Shown: positions 8,165 through 17,379 of the stretch, piece by piece
How positions within the stretch are numbered: position 1 is the stretch's first letter
How the letters are laid out: each line of letters opens with the position of its first letter
NCBI RefSeq assembly: GCF_001897685.1
Contig: NZ_MKUG01000063.1
Location: forward strand, 1-47,892
Direction of reading: 5' to 3'
DNA length: 47,892 nucleotides
Source: Thiobacillus sp. 65-1402
Lineage (GTDB): Bacteria; Pseudomonadota; Gammaproteobacteria; Burkholderiales; Thiobacillaceae
Made by a program: the position numbers and the translations under genes
The notes under the pieces: model-generated
What the model saw: the letters and a program-made list of their open reading frames with translations, nothing else
Databases searched by the model: none
What the model was told of the DNA's origin: nothing

Positions 8165-10071
8165 GGCTGCTTCGCAGCGGTCAATACGACCGCTTCACCC
8201 GGGGCTAACTCAATGAGCCAATCAACCATCGATCCATCAGGCAGCCGCAGACGAGAGCAATCCGCCTTGGGCAAGGGGCAAACCCGACTCAATGGAATAG
8301 TGGTTGTGTTCGTTAGCGAGAACGCAAGGTCCACTGTACCGGCATTGCCTATCGTGGGAGCAGCTTGTTTGGCACTACCTCGCCATACTTGTGAATTTTG
8401 GGAATCGGGCATGTGCCGCACCTGATTGCCGGCTAGCGTAACTGGCCGGCCATGGGCCTCTGCGCTAACAAGGAATGGCATCTGACCAGGTCTGCTGACG
8501 ATGTAATTAGCGCGCACCTCAGTCGCATTGCCCCCCTCGCCATGCGCGCCCGTTCGATAAAGCATTACCCCATAGACATTGTCGTACAAGGTGTTTCCCG
8601 TGATTATCGATGCGGCTGCCTTGCTGAATATCCCACGCTGCGCCTTCTCGACAAAGTTGTCGGCAACCTCGATGCCCCGGGATTCATCATCGAGATAGAT
8701 GCCAGCCGTCAATGCAATTTTGCTCAATGCGCCACTCAGATCGCCCGGCACATCGCTGATCAGATTCCCGCTTACGCGCGATGCGTAATGTCCATATTTC
8801 TTGTTTGCCCCCGAAGTGTAGATTGCACCGCAATCGGCCAATTTCAAACAGGTTTGCGTGATGACATTCGCCTCCACCACGGAATTTTTACCGAACATGA
8901 TGGCTGCATAGCCGGCACGAGCGATGCGGTTACGCGCAACCTCGGCATCGTTGGAGGAATCGACCTGAATTGCTGCAATGCTTTTTCGCAGGTTATCCGA
9001 CACGCCCACGTCTTCAATCAGGCTTTCCGTCACCCGGGCACCGGAACCCCCAAATATCGTTATCCCATCCTGCTGCGATCGTCGGGCAGCGAGTTTCGTC
9101 ACCCGAATGTCGTCGGTGTCTCGCGCTCGCACGAAAGCCACTCCGACATCGGCAACATCCAGATCGTGCAACTCGACGTCGCGGCCGCCCGATATGTCCA
9201 CGCCCACGCCCGCCACAAAGCGTATCGCGAGCCCATGGATGCGCACGTGTTCGGGCTGCACCAGCGTGAGGGCCGCCGAACTCGCATTGACGCCTATCGT
9301 TTCAGATGGACGGTGCCGGACGTGCAGCCGCTTGCCAGCCGGGTCATACGCCCATCCCTCGCTGCTGCCCAGCATCCAGGGCTGCCCTTCCAGGTAGTAG
9401 CCTGCCCCGCCCGCCGGTTGAAACGCGAATGGCTTGGCAATATTCGCCTCGCCTTGCGGGCCGAGGCCATAGAGGCGTCGGGCCTCCACGGTGTAATCAT
9501 TGGTACGCACGATCCAGTCCGAACCGGCAAGGGTCGCGGCTGCAACAGGCAAGTCAGCTGGCGTAATCCGCACGATGCCGCCTTCTGATTTCAAGCGGAG
9601 CCAGCCCTGTGCCGGGTAGCGTGCACGGGGGAGAACAGCTTCCGGCGAAAACACCATGCCGGGCGGCAAGGCAAGCGGTGCAGACCATCCTACTGATTCA
9701 GCGCGAAAGGATTCGGCCTGCAAAGCAGACGACATCGGCCTGAGCAAGGGCCGCTTGTTTTCGCAGTCACCGTAGCCGGCAATGGTAATCGGGGCCTCCG
9801 CGGTACCTTTCAATTTCAGGACGGCGGCTTCTCCCCAGACGGCGCCGCATTTCAGCAGAATCCGGTCGCCGGGCTGAATGCTTGCGGCAGCGGCCCGGGC
9901 GAGCGTACGCCATGGACCGGCTCCGTCACCCGCCACGGCCTGCGTACCGGGATATTCATCATTGCCCTGTTCAGCATCGACGTAGTAATCCGCAGCGCCT
10001 GCCTGCGCCCCGATGGCAAGGAACATGACTGCAGTCAGCCAGGCAAGATCAGTAATGCGGCAGCAGGACAC
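8161..10071 (-). CDS. Secreted right-handed parallel beta-helix protein
   Basis: 636 residues from the GTG at 10069-10071. This start is chosen because GGGAGGAG lies 7 bp upstream and it yields a compact signal peptide (hydrophobic LAWLTAVMFLAIGAQAGA followed by ADYYVDA). A GTG at 10122 would give a long non-hydrophobic leader and a 74 bp overlap. After the YYVDAEQGND opening typical of this group, repeated short beta rungs run through residues of about 250-550 (DVELHDLDV, ARVTESLIEDVGV, AIMFGKNSVVEANVI, GIEVADNFVEKA). Proteins of this fold in EPS loci are polysaccharide lyases, epimerases or hydrolases; no catalytic residues can be assigned. It starts 23 bp inside the upstream glycosyltransferase. 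Confidence 0.85.
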   Translation of the reverse strand: MSCCRITDLAWLTAVMFLAIGAQAGAADYYVDAEQGNDEYPGTQAVAGDGAGPWRTLARAAAASIQPGDRILLKCGAVWGEAAVLKLKGTAEAPITIAGYGDCENKRPLLRPMSSALQAESFRAESVGWSAPLALPPGMVFSPEAVLPRARYPAQGWLRLKSEGGIVRITPADLPVAAATLAGSDWIVRTNDYTVEARRLYGLGPQGEANIAKPFAFQPAGGAGYYLEGQPWMLGSSEGWAYDPAGKRLHVRHRPSETIGVNASSAALTLVQPEHVRIHGLAIRFVAGVGVDISGGRDVELHDLDVADVGVAFVRARDTDDIRVTKLAARRSQQDGITIFGGSGARVTESLIEDVGVSDNLRKSIAAIQVDSSNDAEVARNRIARAGYAAIMFGKNSVVEANVITQTCLKLADCGAIYTSGANKKYGHYASRVSGNLISDVPGDLSGALSKIALTAGIYLDDESRGIEVADNFVEKAQRGIFSKAAASIITGNTLYDNVYGVMLYRTGAHGEGGNATEVRANYIVSRPGQMPFLVSAEAHGRPVTLAGNQVRHMPDSQNSQVWRGSAKQAAPTIGNAGTVDLAFSLTNTTTIPLSRVCPLPKADCSRLRLPDGSMVDWLIELAPGEAVVLTAAKQP

Positions 10072-11149
10072 GAACCGTCTCCTCCCACAGATAGCGACGC
10101 GCGGCTGTCCTGATCTTTTCACGCTGGAGTTCAGGCAGACGGTCTTTCATGTGCCGGAATCCGGCTCGCAGCCCAGCAGGGGTGCGTTCTGTCACGACCA
10201 CCCCTGTTTCAGGGGTGACGTAGTCTGCAAACGATCCGACATCGAATGCCAGGACGGGGATGCCGAAACGGTAAGCGGTAAGCAACACCCCGCTTTGATC
10301 GATATGACGATAGGGAAGCAGGACAGCGTCGGCGCGTTCGAAGCAGGCCTGAACCTCCGGCTCGGGAATGAATCCCCGCCGCCATTCGACCGCATGCATG
10401 GCGGGAATATGCTCGATCAGGCGATTCAGTTCATCCGCAAGATCGGGGTCGCGACACTCACCGGCAATCACGAGGGAAACCGGAAAATCCGGGAAATCCC
10501 GCAATGCCTCCAGCGCAATATCGATTCCTTTGTAGCGCGATACCGAGCCAAACATCAGCAGCCTCAATCGCCCTTGCACATCGGCTTGCCAGGCTTCGGT
10601 CTTGATTGGCAGATCGTCGACGCCATGTTCCATCTGCACGATACGGTCTGCGGGGATATGCCATTCCTCGATCAAGGCGTCTCGCATTTTCTTCGTGTGG
10701 ACGACGAGCGTGTCCGGCATCCGGTAGATACGCTGGAGGATGATCCGGTTCAACCGGGTGTGCCGGTCGTGCGGCAGCAGATTGTGTACGGTCAGCAGCA
10801 GGCGACGACTCAACAGGCGATACCCGAGCATTTCCAGCCACCCAAGGGGTACGCTCGCGGTGATGAAAACCCCCATCAGGTGCAGCGTTCGAGAGCGGCT
10901 TTGAAGCAAAAAGGCATACAGGCTGGCGGTGTAGGCGATCAGCCGACGGGTTTTCTGCAAGCGCGACCGGTTCGGGTCCTGCGACCCGCGCAATGGAATC
11001 GCCCGTACGCCTGGTTCAAATGCCGCAGCCAGCGAGCGGTCGGATGTGATGACCGAGACAGCCAGACCATTCCGCGCCAGCCCATTGGCAAAAGCCTTTT
11101 CATAGCTTGGCTGGAAGCCATGCGATACCAGCACGACCGGATCACTCAC
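10049..11149 (-). CDS. Glycosyltransferase, GT4-like
   Basis: 366 residues with a GT-B layout: N-terminal VVLVSHGFQPSYEKAFANGL, then LLMFGSVSRYKGIDIALEAL and LPYRHIDQSGVLLTAYRFG in the donor half. The start is a GTG preceded by AAGGA, overlapping the stop of the GT2 gene as GTGA. It is one of several transferases expected to act in sequence on the lipid-linked glycan. Specificity is unknown. Confidence 0.87.
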   Translation of the reverse strand: MSDPVVLVSHGFQPSYEKAFANGLARNGLAVSVITSDRSLAAAFEPGVRAIPLRGSQDPNRSRLQKTRRLIAYTASLYAFLLQSRSRTLHLMGVFITASVPLGWLEMLGYRLLSRRLLLTVHNLLPHDRHTRLNRIILQRIYRMPDTLVVHTKKMRDALIEEWHIPADRIVQMEHGVDDLPIKTEAWQADVQGRLRLLMFGSVSRYKGIDIALEALRDFPDFPVSLVIAGECRDPDLADELNRLIEHIPAMHAVEWRRGFIPEPEVQACFERADAVLLPYRHIDQSGVLLTAYRFGIPVLAFDVGSFADYVTPETGVVVTERTPAGLRAGFRHMKDRLPELQREKIRTAARRYLWEETVRVLLPHY

Positions 11150-11910
11150 AGCTTTTCCTTGCCGCTGAGTATCCGCCCAAGCCGGCGCGTCTTGTGAGCA
11201 AGGTTGTACCCCAGCGCCCCGATCCGGTACTTGAACGGATGGATGTATTGCATGCGAACGGTGTGACGCTCTGTCCGCAGCTTCTCAACATTGCGCGCAT
11301 GCGTCCCGCCGGTATGAAAGCGGGCAATTTCGATGTCCACATAACGCCACCGCGCCCCGGAACCCAGTACACGCAGAAACCAGTCGTAGTCGGCATTGAT
11401 GCGGAAAGCCGTGTTGAATACCCCGATGCGCTCGAACAGGCTCCGGCGCGCAAAAGCCCCCTGGTGATTCAGATCGAGAAAAACCAGATTTCCAGGGTGA
11501 ATGTGCCGGAAACGCCGTGTCTCGCAAGTACCGTCTGGCCGCTCGTACACGACATTGCCCCATACCAGGTCGACTTCCGGATTCGACGCGAAGACCTGCC
11601 GCACACGCTCCAGCACATCGGGGTCATGCAGGCGATCATCGGCATTCAGGAAATACAGCACTTCGCCCTGCGAGCGGGCGATCGCTTTGTTCATCGCATC
11701 GTAGATGCCTTGGTCAGGCTCGCTCGTGATGGCCAGAGGTAGGTCGCCGAACGCCCGCACCACGTCCAGCGTGCCGTCGGTGGAGGCGCCATCCACCACC
11801 ACGTTCTCGAAATCGCGGCAGGTCTGTTCGCGCGCGGATCGAAGCGTGTTCGCAATGCTGCGCTCGGCATTGAAGCACACCGTGATAAGGGAAAAGAAGG
11901 GCCTATTCAC
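11146..11910 (-). CDS. Glycosyltransferase family 2
   Basis: 254 residues with a single GT-A domain. FSLITVCFNAERSIANTL opens the fold, VVDGASTDGT marks the nucleotide site, and LNADDRLHD carries the metal-binding DxD-like motif. There is no C-terminal membrane segment. The start is a GTG overlapping the previous stop by GTGA, in line with the coupling seen throughout this operon. Related proteins in polysaccharide loci add single sugars from UDP or dTDP donors. Confidence 0.9.
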   Translation of the reverse strand: MNRPFFSLITVCFNAERSIANTLRSAREQTCRDFENVVVDGASTDGTLDVVRAFGDLPLAITSEPDQGIYDAMNKAIARSQGEVLYFLNADDRLHDPDVLERVRQVFASNPEVDLVWGNVVYERPDGTCETRRFRHIHPGNLVFLDLNHQGAFARRSLFERIGVFNTAFRINADYDWFLRVLGSGARWRYVDIEIARFHTGGTHARNVEKLRTERHTVRMQYIHPFKYRIGALGYNLAHKTRRLGRILSGKEKL

Positions 11911-13100
11911 AGGCTGTAAATCCGCAACAACGCCGGCAGCAGGATCTGGACATCGGCACCGAAAGGTTCATTCATGCGAACAGCGGAGCCCGCCGGTTGC
12001 AGCAGGCCGCGTGCCAGGGCGGCCATATCCGCGTAGAGATGCAGCTGCCCTGTCCAGCGTTCATAGCACTTCAGTTCCGGTGTGCCCCCTCGCGCCAGGG
12101 CATGGACAGATTTGCCGAGCGCCAGCCCTTCCAGGATCGTGGTTCCGCATGGTTCTTCCCAAATCGACGGGACGACGATGCGTCCGGCGCGCGCTGTCTC
12201 GGCGAGCGCATCGGCCTGCAGTTTCCAGCCGTGGAATTGCACCTGCGGGCTGGCATGGCGGCGCTCGCACGCCGCGCGATCCGGCCCATCACCGATCACA
12301 TCGACACGGTAGCGGCTGTCGCCGGTGGCCCGCAAGGCGTCCAGCAGGGGCATCACCCCTTTGGCTGCGTCGATGCGCCCGACGAAAAGAATATGCGCCG
12401 GATCTCCAGGTTGCGGAGCCGGCAGGATACGCGTGTCGATAAAGTTATGCAGGACGTGATATTTGCGCCCCTCCGCATCAGGCACTCTGCGCAAAAACGC
12501 CCGGCGCAGAAAGTCCGATACAAACACGGTTTTGTGCTCGGCAAACGCCTCGGCGGTGTGTGTGCGGTATTGCCTGACCGCCATGGCGGCAAGCTGTCTG
12601 CGCCAAGCTCCCGGCTTGGCATTCAAGGCACATGACGCGCAATCCTGCGGGTTGTTGCTATCGCAAACCGCGCCATCCCTGAAACGGACGTGCGTCAGGC
12701 ATTCGCTGCCCTGGTCATGCCGGGTCTGCACGAAATTGACGGATTCCGGGATCAAGCGGCCGACCATGGGGTAATGGCCATGGTAATGAACCACGTCGTA
12801 ATTGCTGGCATGAGCCAGGATCGCCCGGGCAATTCGGCCGGCGATGACCGAACGCTTGTATGGAATGAATGTGCCCAGCGCAGCTTCCTTCCAGCCCATT
12901 CCAGCCAAACTGAAACCGGCGACAAACGGGCCATCGAACCCGACCTCCGCGCGGCAGGACTCATAGTCGTGCTGCCGGGTACCCATCAGCGTTACCTGAT
13001 GACCGGCCTGAATCAGGGCATTGCCCAGCCGTACGACATGCTTGCCCAGTCCGCCGAGATGCTGTGCCGGAATATCTTCGCTGACCAGGAGAATCTTCAT
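11907..13100 (-). CDS. Glycosyltransferase family 4 with a cysteine-rich insertion
   Basis: 397 residues. The N-terminus MKILLVSEDIPAQHLGGLGKHV and the donor domain (ILFVGRIDAAKGVMPLLDAL, VDVIGDGPDR, SIWEEPCGTTILEGLALGK) define GT4. Between the halves, roughly residues 140-160, is a cysteine cluster (VCDSNNPQDCASCALNAK; Cys-x8-Cys-x2-Cys). This may form a small metal-binding knuckle or a disulfide-bonded hairpin. It lies 6 bp downstream of the flippase gene and overlaps the next gene by GTGA. Confidence 0.88.
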   Translation of the reverse strand: MKILLVSEDIPAQHLGGLGKHVVRLGNALIQAGHQVTLMGTRQHDYESCRAEVGFDGPFVAGFSLAGMGWKEAALGTFIPYKRSVIAGRIARAILAHASNYDVVHYHGHYPMVGRLIPESVNFVQTRHDQGSECLTHVRFRDGAVCDSNNPQDCASCALNAKPGAWRRQLAAMAVRQYRTHTAEAFAEHKTVFVSDFLRRAFLRRVPDAEGRKYHVLHNFIDTRILPAPQPGDPAHILFVGRIDAAKGVMPLLDALRATGDSRYRVDVIGDGPDRAACERRHASPQVQFHGWKLQADALAETARAGRIVVPSIWEEPCGTTILEGLALGKSVHALARGGTPELKCYERWTGQLHLYADMAALARGLLQPAGSAVRMNEPFGADVQILLPALLRIYSL

Positions 13101-13106
13101 GCGCGA

Positions 13107-14615
13107 TCAAACTCCGTGGCGAGGCATCCGCAAGCGCGCAAGCAGCGCAAGCCGGTCGGTGCGGCGGAAAATGAAAACCATGGCATAGACGCCCAGCGCC
13201 AGCCCTTGTGACATCAGCACAAGAAATGTCTGCGTCATGGACAGTGGCGGGCCGCCAAGGCGCGTGAAGACCATGCCCATCGCTATTGCCAGGATGGGTA
13301 GGCTCGGTGCAACGACCACACGTGAATAATCCCGAAGCGACACCGGCACGCTGCGACCATGTACATAGGTAAGAAACAGAGCCGCCATCAGCGCGGATGT
13401 GACGAGTTGTGCCCAGGCGGCCCCTATCATCCCAAGTTCATGCACCAATAAAAATGTCAATGCCACGCCCAAGCCGGCGCGGCTGACAGCGAAGCTGCCC
13501 GTGATGTGCGGCTGCCCCATTCCATCATTGACGAGAGAAGGGGCGTTTGTGAGGGAGTCGATCAGCGATGCAAAGGCAATGAGCACCAGCACGGCAGCGC
13601 CGCTTGCCGCAAGCGAGGGGCCGATCCAGTAGAGCAGTATCTCGTGGGCAAGCGTTGCCAGCATCAGCGTCAGGCTTACATTGATGAAGAACACATAGCG
13701 CGCGGCATACAAATACAGTTCGCGCAGGCGCTCAATCTCCTGGTTGGCCGCCAAGGCGCTGGCTACGGGAAACAGCACCCCGCCGAGACGGTAGCTCAAG
13801 GCGAACACCCGGTTCACGAGCATGAAAGGCACAGCGTAATGCGTGAGTGCGCTCATGCTGGTAAGCACGCCCAGTATGAGTTTGTCGCCCTGTGCATAGG
13901 CCACCGTAGCCAAACGGCTGAGATAGGCAAAACCGCTGAACTTCCCCAGCACAACCAGCGTCTGCCGATCGGGTTTCACCAGCACGAAATCCGGCAGCAA
14001 GCGGTGAATGACTCCCACCAGTACCGCATTGTTCGCCACGCTGACAAGCACCCTGACTGCGACAACTTCGACCAGTCCATAGCCCAGCCACAAGGTCAGT
14101 ACCGTGGCCAGCGGGGTAATCACGCCAAATATCGATTCAAGCAGCGCAGACTGGTCGTAGCGACGTATCGATTGCGGCACGCTGTTGAGATAAATCTGTA
14201 ACTGGCCGAACAGAAATCCAAAAGCCGCAAGAGTAAGTGCCTGCCCTGCCTCGCTCCTGAGGTTTGCGGGTATGGCAAACACGCGATCCAGCAGGGTATC
14301 GGTGAACAGCAACACCAGACCACAGCCAGCCAGGCCGATGATCAGATACAACGCAATGCCGCTGGTGAGCGTTTGATTGCGCCGCGGTACGTTACCGGTG
14401 GCATGATGCTCGGCTACGTATTTGACCGAACCGGCCGTGACGTTGAGATCGAGAAACGCGAAGTAGCCGACGATGGCGGTGATCAAGGTCAGCACGCCGT
14501 AGCTGGAATCGCCCAGTGCGTTGACGATGAACGGTGTAGTAAAAAGCGTAACCAGCGCAGGCAACACGCCGCCCATGAAGTTGGCCAGGCCGTTGCGCAG
14601 GGTCTCGAATTTCAT
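13107..14615 (-). CDS. wzx: Polysaccharide flippase, Wzx/MATE-like (MurJ/PST family)
   Basis: 502 residues, mostly hydrophobic, with about 12-14 predicted membrane spans in the order expected of polysaccharide transporters. The N-terminus FMGGVLPALVTLFTTPFIVNALG is typical of the family, where oligosaccharide-lipid carriers are moved to the periplasmic leaflet of the inner membrane. The start overlaps the stop of the ligase/polymerase gene by ATGA. The position between that gene and the glycosyltransferases supports a Wzx role. The symbol is by analogy. Confidence 0.88.
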   Translation of the reverse strand: MKFETLRNGLANFMGGVLPALVTLFTTPFIVNALGDSSYGVLTLITAIVGYFAFLDLNVTAGSVKYVAEHHATGNVPRRNQTLTSGIALYLIIGLAGCGLVLLFTDTLLDRVFAIPANLRSEAGQALTLAAFGFLFGQLQIYLNSVPQSIRRYDQSALLESIFGVITPLATVLTLWLGYGLVEVVAVRVLVSVANNAVLVGVIHRLLPDFVLVKPDRQTLVVLGKFSGFAYLSRLATVAYAQGDKLILGVLTSMSALTHYAVPFMLVNRVFALSYRLGGVLFPVASALAANQEIERLRELYLYAARYVFFINVSLTLMLATLAHEILLYWIGPSLAASGAAVLVLIAFASLIDSLTNAPSLVNDGMGQPHITGSFAVSRAGLGVALTFLLVHELGMIGAAWAQLVTSALMAALFLTYVHGRSVPVSLRDYSRVVVAPSLPILAIAMGMVFTRLGGPPLSMTQTFLVLMSQGLALGVYAMVFIFRRTDRLALLARLRMPRHGV

Positions 14616-16099
14616 TGCTGCGCCGAAAGCACATTGGCGGGGGTCGACTTATCAGCCCCCGACAGCCGCTCGGCCTGTTCGCGAACAGCATCCATTTTGG
14701 CTATCGCCAATGGCACCGCCAGAACCAGTCCGAGCCAGATCATGGTCCGGAATTCGGGAATCGGCGTACCGATCAGCAATGTCGGGATTAAAAAAACAAA
14801 TCCCGCCCGGAAGCTCTCGAAAATTGCCAGCCGGTCCTGCGGAATCCAGCGCCGCATCCGAGTGGCATAGCGCCAAAGCGCCACAAGCATTCCAGTAAAA
14901 ATCACCAGCCCCAGCAGGCCCGATTTGAGTAACACATGACCGAAGCCAGAATGGACAAAATCATAGCGGCCTTTGTGATAGAGCAAGACTATGTGATCGC
15001 TCATCCCCACCTTGAACGACCCCCACGTACCCACCCCGAAGATGGGTTTTTCCTTTACCGTCAGGAAGGCTGTGTACAACTCGAAAAAACGGCTCTCTTT
15101 GTCAGTGAGGCTTTTTGCTTTTGCCGAATCCGGAGCGATACGCTCGATAAACGTCAGGTCGGCTCGGTTCAAGGTTTCCTGTGCACGATACGTACCGACT
15201 GCCAGCAAGGACGGCAACACGACTGCGCCACCGAGCATGAGAAAAACCCAGCGCCGGCTCGGCGGCTGCCAATACAGGAAGAATGCCCCTGCCAGCACCA
15301 AACCGAACCAATTCGAGCGGCGATAGGAAAAAACGATGACCAGAAGCTCGACAGTCAGACACGCCAGAAACAACCATTTGACGCCCGTGCTCAACTTTTT
15401 CCACTCGTGCGTCAATCGCCACGCAAAATAAAAAGCTGCGATGGTGGCGATGAGTCCTTCGTTAATGTCCCAATATGTGATCTTGATTTTCAGATTGCCG
15501 AAATTTTCATAGGCATTCTGCGGATCGCCGCCGAACAGGAGGAAGCGTCCAAGCCCGAACAAGGCGTGGTAAACGGCAATGGCAAGAAAGACCTTGGTCA
15601 GGCCAGCCAGATCCTTTTCGTCCCTGAGTACTGTGACGGTGATATAGATCACCATCATCATGTGAATGACGTTGAGTAATCCGCGTTGGGAAAGCAGAAG
15701 CATCCAATGCTCGCCTTCAAACAAGCCCACTGCATAGTGCCCGGCAAACATCGCCACGAACAACAACATCCATACCCCACCCGATTGCCGGAGCGGGCGA
15801 AATCCACTGAACTGATTGCCTAACCACGTGGCCAGGAGCAATCCATACAGATAAAACTGAATGATGGGGAAAGGCAGGTAACGTCCACCTTTGGTATATA
15901 CGCTGAAGCCACCGGCGTCTTCGGCTTGAAGCCCGTAGGCGGTGTTTACAAATATCAGAATCACGGCAAAAAAGGGCAATGCGCCGTACTTGGGATACGC
16001 AATAAAAAGGCCCAATGCCAGGATCGAGATTATCGCCATGGCAATGACGATTCCGAACGGAATGCCATAACCAAACAGATAAGGGAGGATGGAGTTCAT
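14612..16099 (-). CDS. O-antigen polymerase/ligase family membrane protein
   Basis: About 495 residues with roughly 11 transmembrane segments and a large periplasmic loop towards the C-terminal half. This is the layout of Wzy polymerases and WaaL/O-glycosylation ligases, including those tied to exosortase loci. GTG (16102) and ATG (16099) stand next to each other; the ATG is preferred because AGGCG is well placed before it. This gene heads a coupled run of flippase, transferases and beta-helix protein. Whether it polymerises the repeat unit or ligates it to protein or lipid cannot be decided from sequence. Confidence 0.82.
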   Translation of the reverse strand: MNSILPYLFGYGIPFGIVIAMAIISILALGLFIAYPKYGALPFFAVILIFVNTAYGLQAEDAGGFSVYTKGGRYLPFPIIQFYLYGLLLATWLGNQFSGFRPLRQSGGVWMLLFVAMFAGHYAVGLFEGEHWMLLLSQRGLLNVIHMMMVIYITVTVLRDEKDLAGLTKVFLAIAVYHALFGLGRFLLFGGDPQNAYENFGNLKIKITYWDINEGLIATIAAFYFAWRLTHEWKKLSTGVKWLFLACLTVELLVIVFSYRRSNWFGLVLAGAFFLYWQPPSRRWVFLMLGGAVVLPSLLAVGTYRAQETLNRADLTFIERIAPDSAKAKSLTDKESRFFELYTAFLTVKEKPIFGVGTWGSFKVGMSDHIVLLYHKGRYDFVHSGFGHVLLKSGLLGLVIFTGMLVALWRYATRMRRWIPQDRLAIFESFRAGFVFLIPTLLIGTPIPEFRTMIWLGLVLAVPLAIAKMDAVREQAERLSGADKSTPANVLSAQQ

Positions 16100-16218
16100 C
16101 ACGCCTGCTGCTGTCTATTCGATCTCAACCAAAGCGCCAAGGGAGCAGCACGTAGCTTGTCTACTGGTTTCTATCTGCACAGGGCGCAGATTGATCTCCC
16201 TCAGATAGGTCTTCATGT

Positions 16219-17289
16219 TCAACCCTGGGTTGACAAGAAATCCCGATAAGCCGATTCCAGCCCGCTCCGCATCCCCGTCTTCGCCTCCCACCCCATGGCA
16301 TTCAGCCGCCCCACATCCATCAGTTTCCTCGGCGTGCCATCCGGCTTGCTGGCATCGAATTCGAGCTTGCCCTGGTAGCCCACCGTCGCCGCCACGGTTT
16401 CGGCCAGCTCGCGGATGCTGAGGTCGTGACCGACGCCGATGTTGACCAGCGGTGCCAGGCCGTCGTTGCGGTCCTGCCCCAAGAGCGGAACGAACTTGTC
16501 GTCCGGCAGGTTCATCAGGTAGACGCAGGCGTCGGCCATGTCGTCGCTGTAGAGGAATTCGCGTTTCGGCGTGCCGGTGCCCCACACCGAAACAGCAGGT
16601 TCAAGTTGCAAGTTGCACGTTGCAAGGAGGCGGTCCTTGAGGTCCTGCGGGATGGGGCCGTTCTTGGCTTCGTCCTGCTCGATGGCGGCCCAGTTGCGCT
16701 CGGCGGCGAGTTTGGCCAGATGAAACTTGCGGATCATGGCTGGGATCACGTGCGAGTTCATCAGGTTGTAGTTGTCGCCAGGGCCGTAGAGGTTGGTGGG
16801 CATCACGGCCAGGTACTGGGTCCGGTACTGCCGGTTGTAGGCCCAGCACATTTCGATGCCGGCGATCTTGGCCAGGGCATAAGGCCGGTTGGTCGGTTCC
16901 AGCTCGCTGGTCAGCAGGTGCTCTTCCTTCATCGGCTGCGGAGCGAGCCGGGGGTAGATGCAGCTGGAGCCGAGGAACAGTAGGCGCTTCACATCGTTCT
17001 TGTACGCGGCGTGGATGATGTTGGTCTGGATCGCGAGGTTGTCGCGGATGAACTCGGCGGGATAGCTGTTGTTGGCGTGGATGCCGCCGACCTTGGCCGC
17101 GGCGAGGAAGACGTAGTCGGGTTTTTCCTGCTCGAAGAAGGCTTCGACGGCGGCCTGGTCGGTGAGGTCGAGTTCGGCGTGGGTACGCGTCAGGAAGTTC
17201 GTGTAGCCCTTGGCGCGCAGGTTGCGCATGAGGCTGGAACCGACAAGACCACGATGCCCCGCGATGTAGATTTTAGATTCAAGATTCAA
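16219..17289 (-). CDS. fcl: GDP-L-fucose synthase (GDP-4-keto-6-deoxymannose epimerase/reductase)
   Basis: 356 residues, longer than the usual 310-325. The N-terminal Rossmann motif GHRGLVGS, the GSSCIYP serine and the [12 protein letters not shown]xxxK pair identify the enzyme that converts the Gmd product to GDP-L-fucose. Two oddities are directly visible. The only usable start is a TTG at 17287-17289 inside heptad cluster 7, with an in-frame TGA two codons upstream and no ribosome-binding site. Second, residues of about 221-231 ([11 protein letters not shown]) are encoded by another piece of the same repeat, inserted in frame before [15 protein letters not shown]. The first residues NLES are also repeat-derived. 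gmd is nearby on the same strand. Confidence 0.92.
   Translation of the reverse strand: MNLESKIYIAGHRGLVGSSLMRNLRAKGYTNFLTRTHAELDLTDQAAVEAFFEQEKPDYVFLAAAKVGGIHANNSYPAEFIRDNLAIQTNIIHAAYKNDVKRLLFLGSSCIYPRLAPQPMKEEHLLTSELEPTNRPYALAKIAGIEMCWAYNRQYRTQYLAVMPTNLYGPGDNYNLMNSHVIPAMIRKFHLAKLAAERNWAAIEQDEAKNGPIPQDLKDRLLATCNLQLEPAVSVWGTGTPKREFLYSDDMADACVYLMNLPDDKFVPLLGQDRNDGLAPLVNIGVGHDLSIRELAETVAATVGYQGKLEFDASKPDGTPRKLMDVGRLNAMGWEAKTGMRSGLESAYRDFLSTQG
16598..16627. repeat. Heptad-repeat cluster 6, inside the fcl coding sequence
   Basis: Four units in minus orientation (GGTTCAA, GTTGCAA, GTTGCAC, GTTGCAA) lie within fcl and keep its reading frame. They encode the TCNLQLE stretch, in a loop region just ahead of the conserved [10 protein letters not shown] motif. 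This is the only copy in the window that lies wholly within a real gene. Confidence 0.88.
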
Positions 17290-17346
17290 GATTCAAGATC
17301 CAAGTTACAAGTCTCAAGTTACAAGTCCCAAGGTGCAAGTTTCAAG
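17272..17346. repeat. Heptad-repeat cluster 7, overlapping the fcl start
   Basis: About ten units in minus orientation: three GATTCAA-type units, then GATCCAA, GTTACAA, GTCTCAA, GTTACAA, GTCCCAA, GGTGCAA and GTTTCAA. The three GATTCAA units run into the fcl coding sequence and provide its TTG start. Confidence 0.88.
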
Positions 17347-17379
17347 GAGAGACTTGGAACCTGTGACCTGACACATGCT

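Noticed and set aside
10072..10122. Longer N-terminus for the beta-helix protein, starting at 10122
   Set aside because: It would overlap the upstream gene by 74 bp and add a basic leader. The GTG at 10071 has a strong ribosome-binding site and gives a normal signal peptide.
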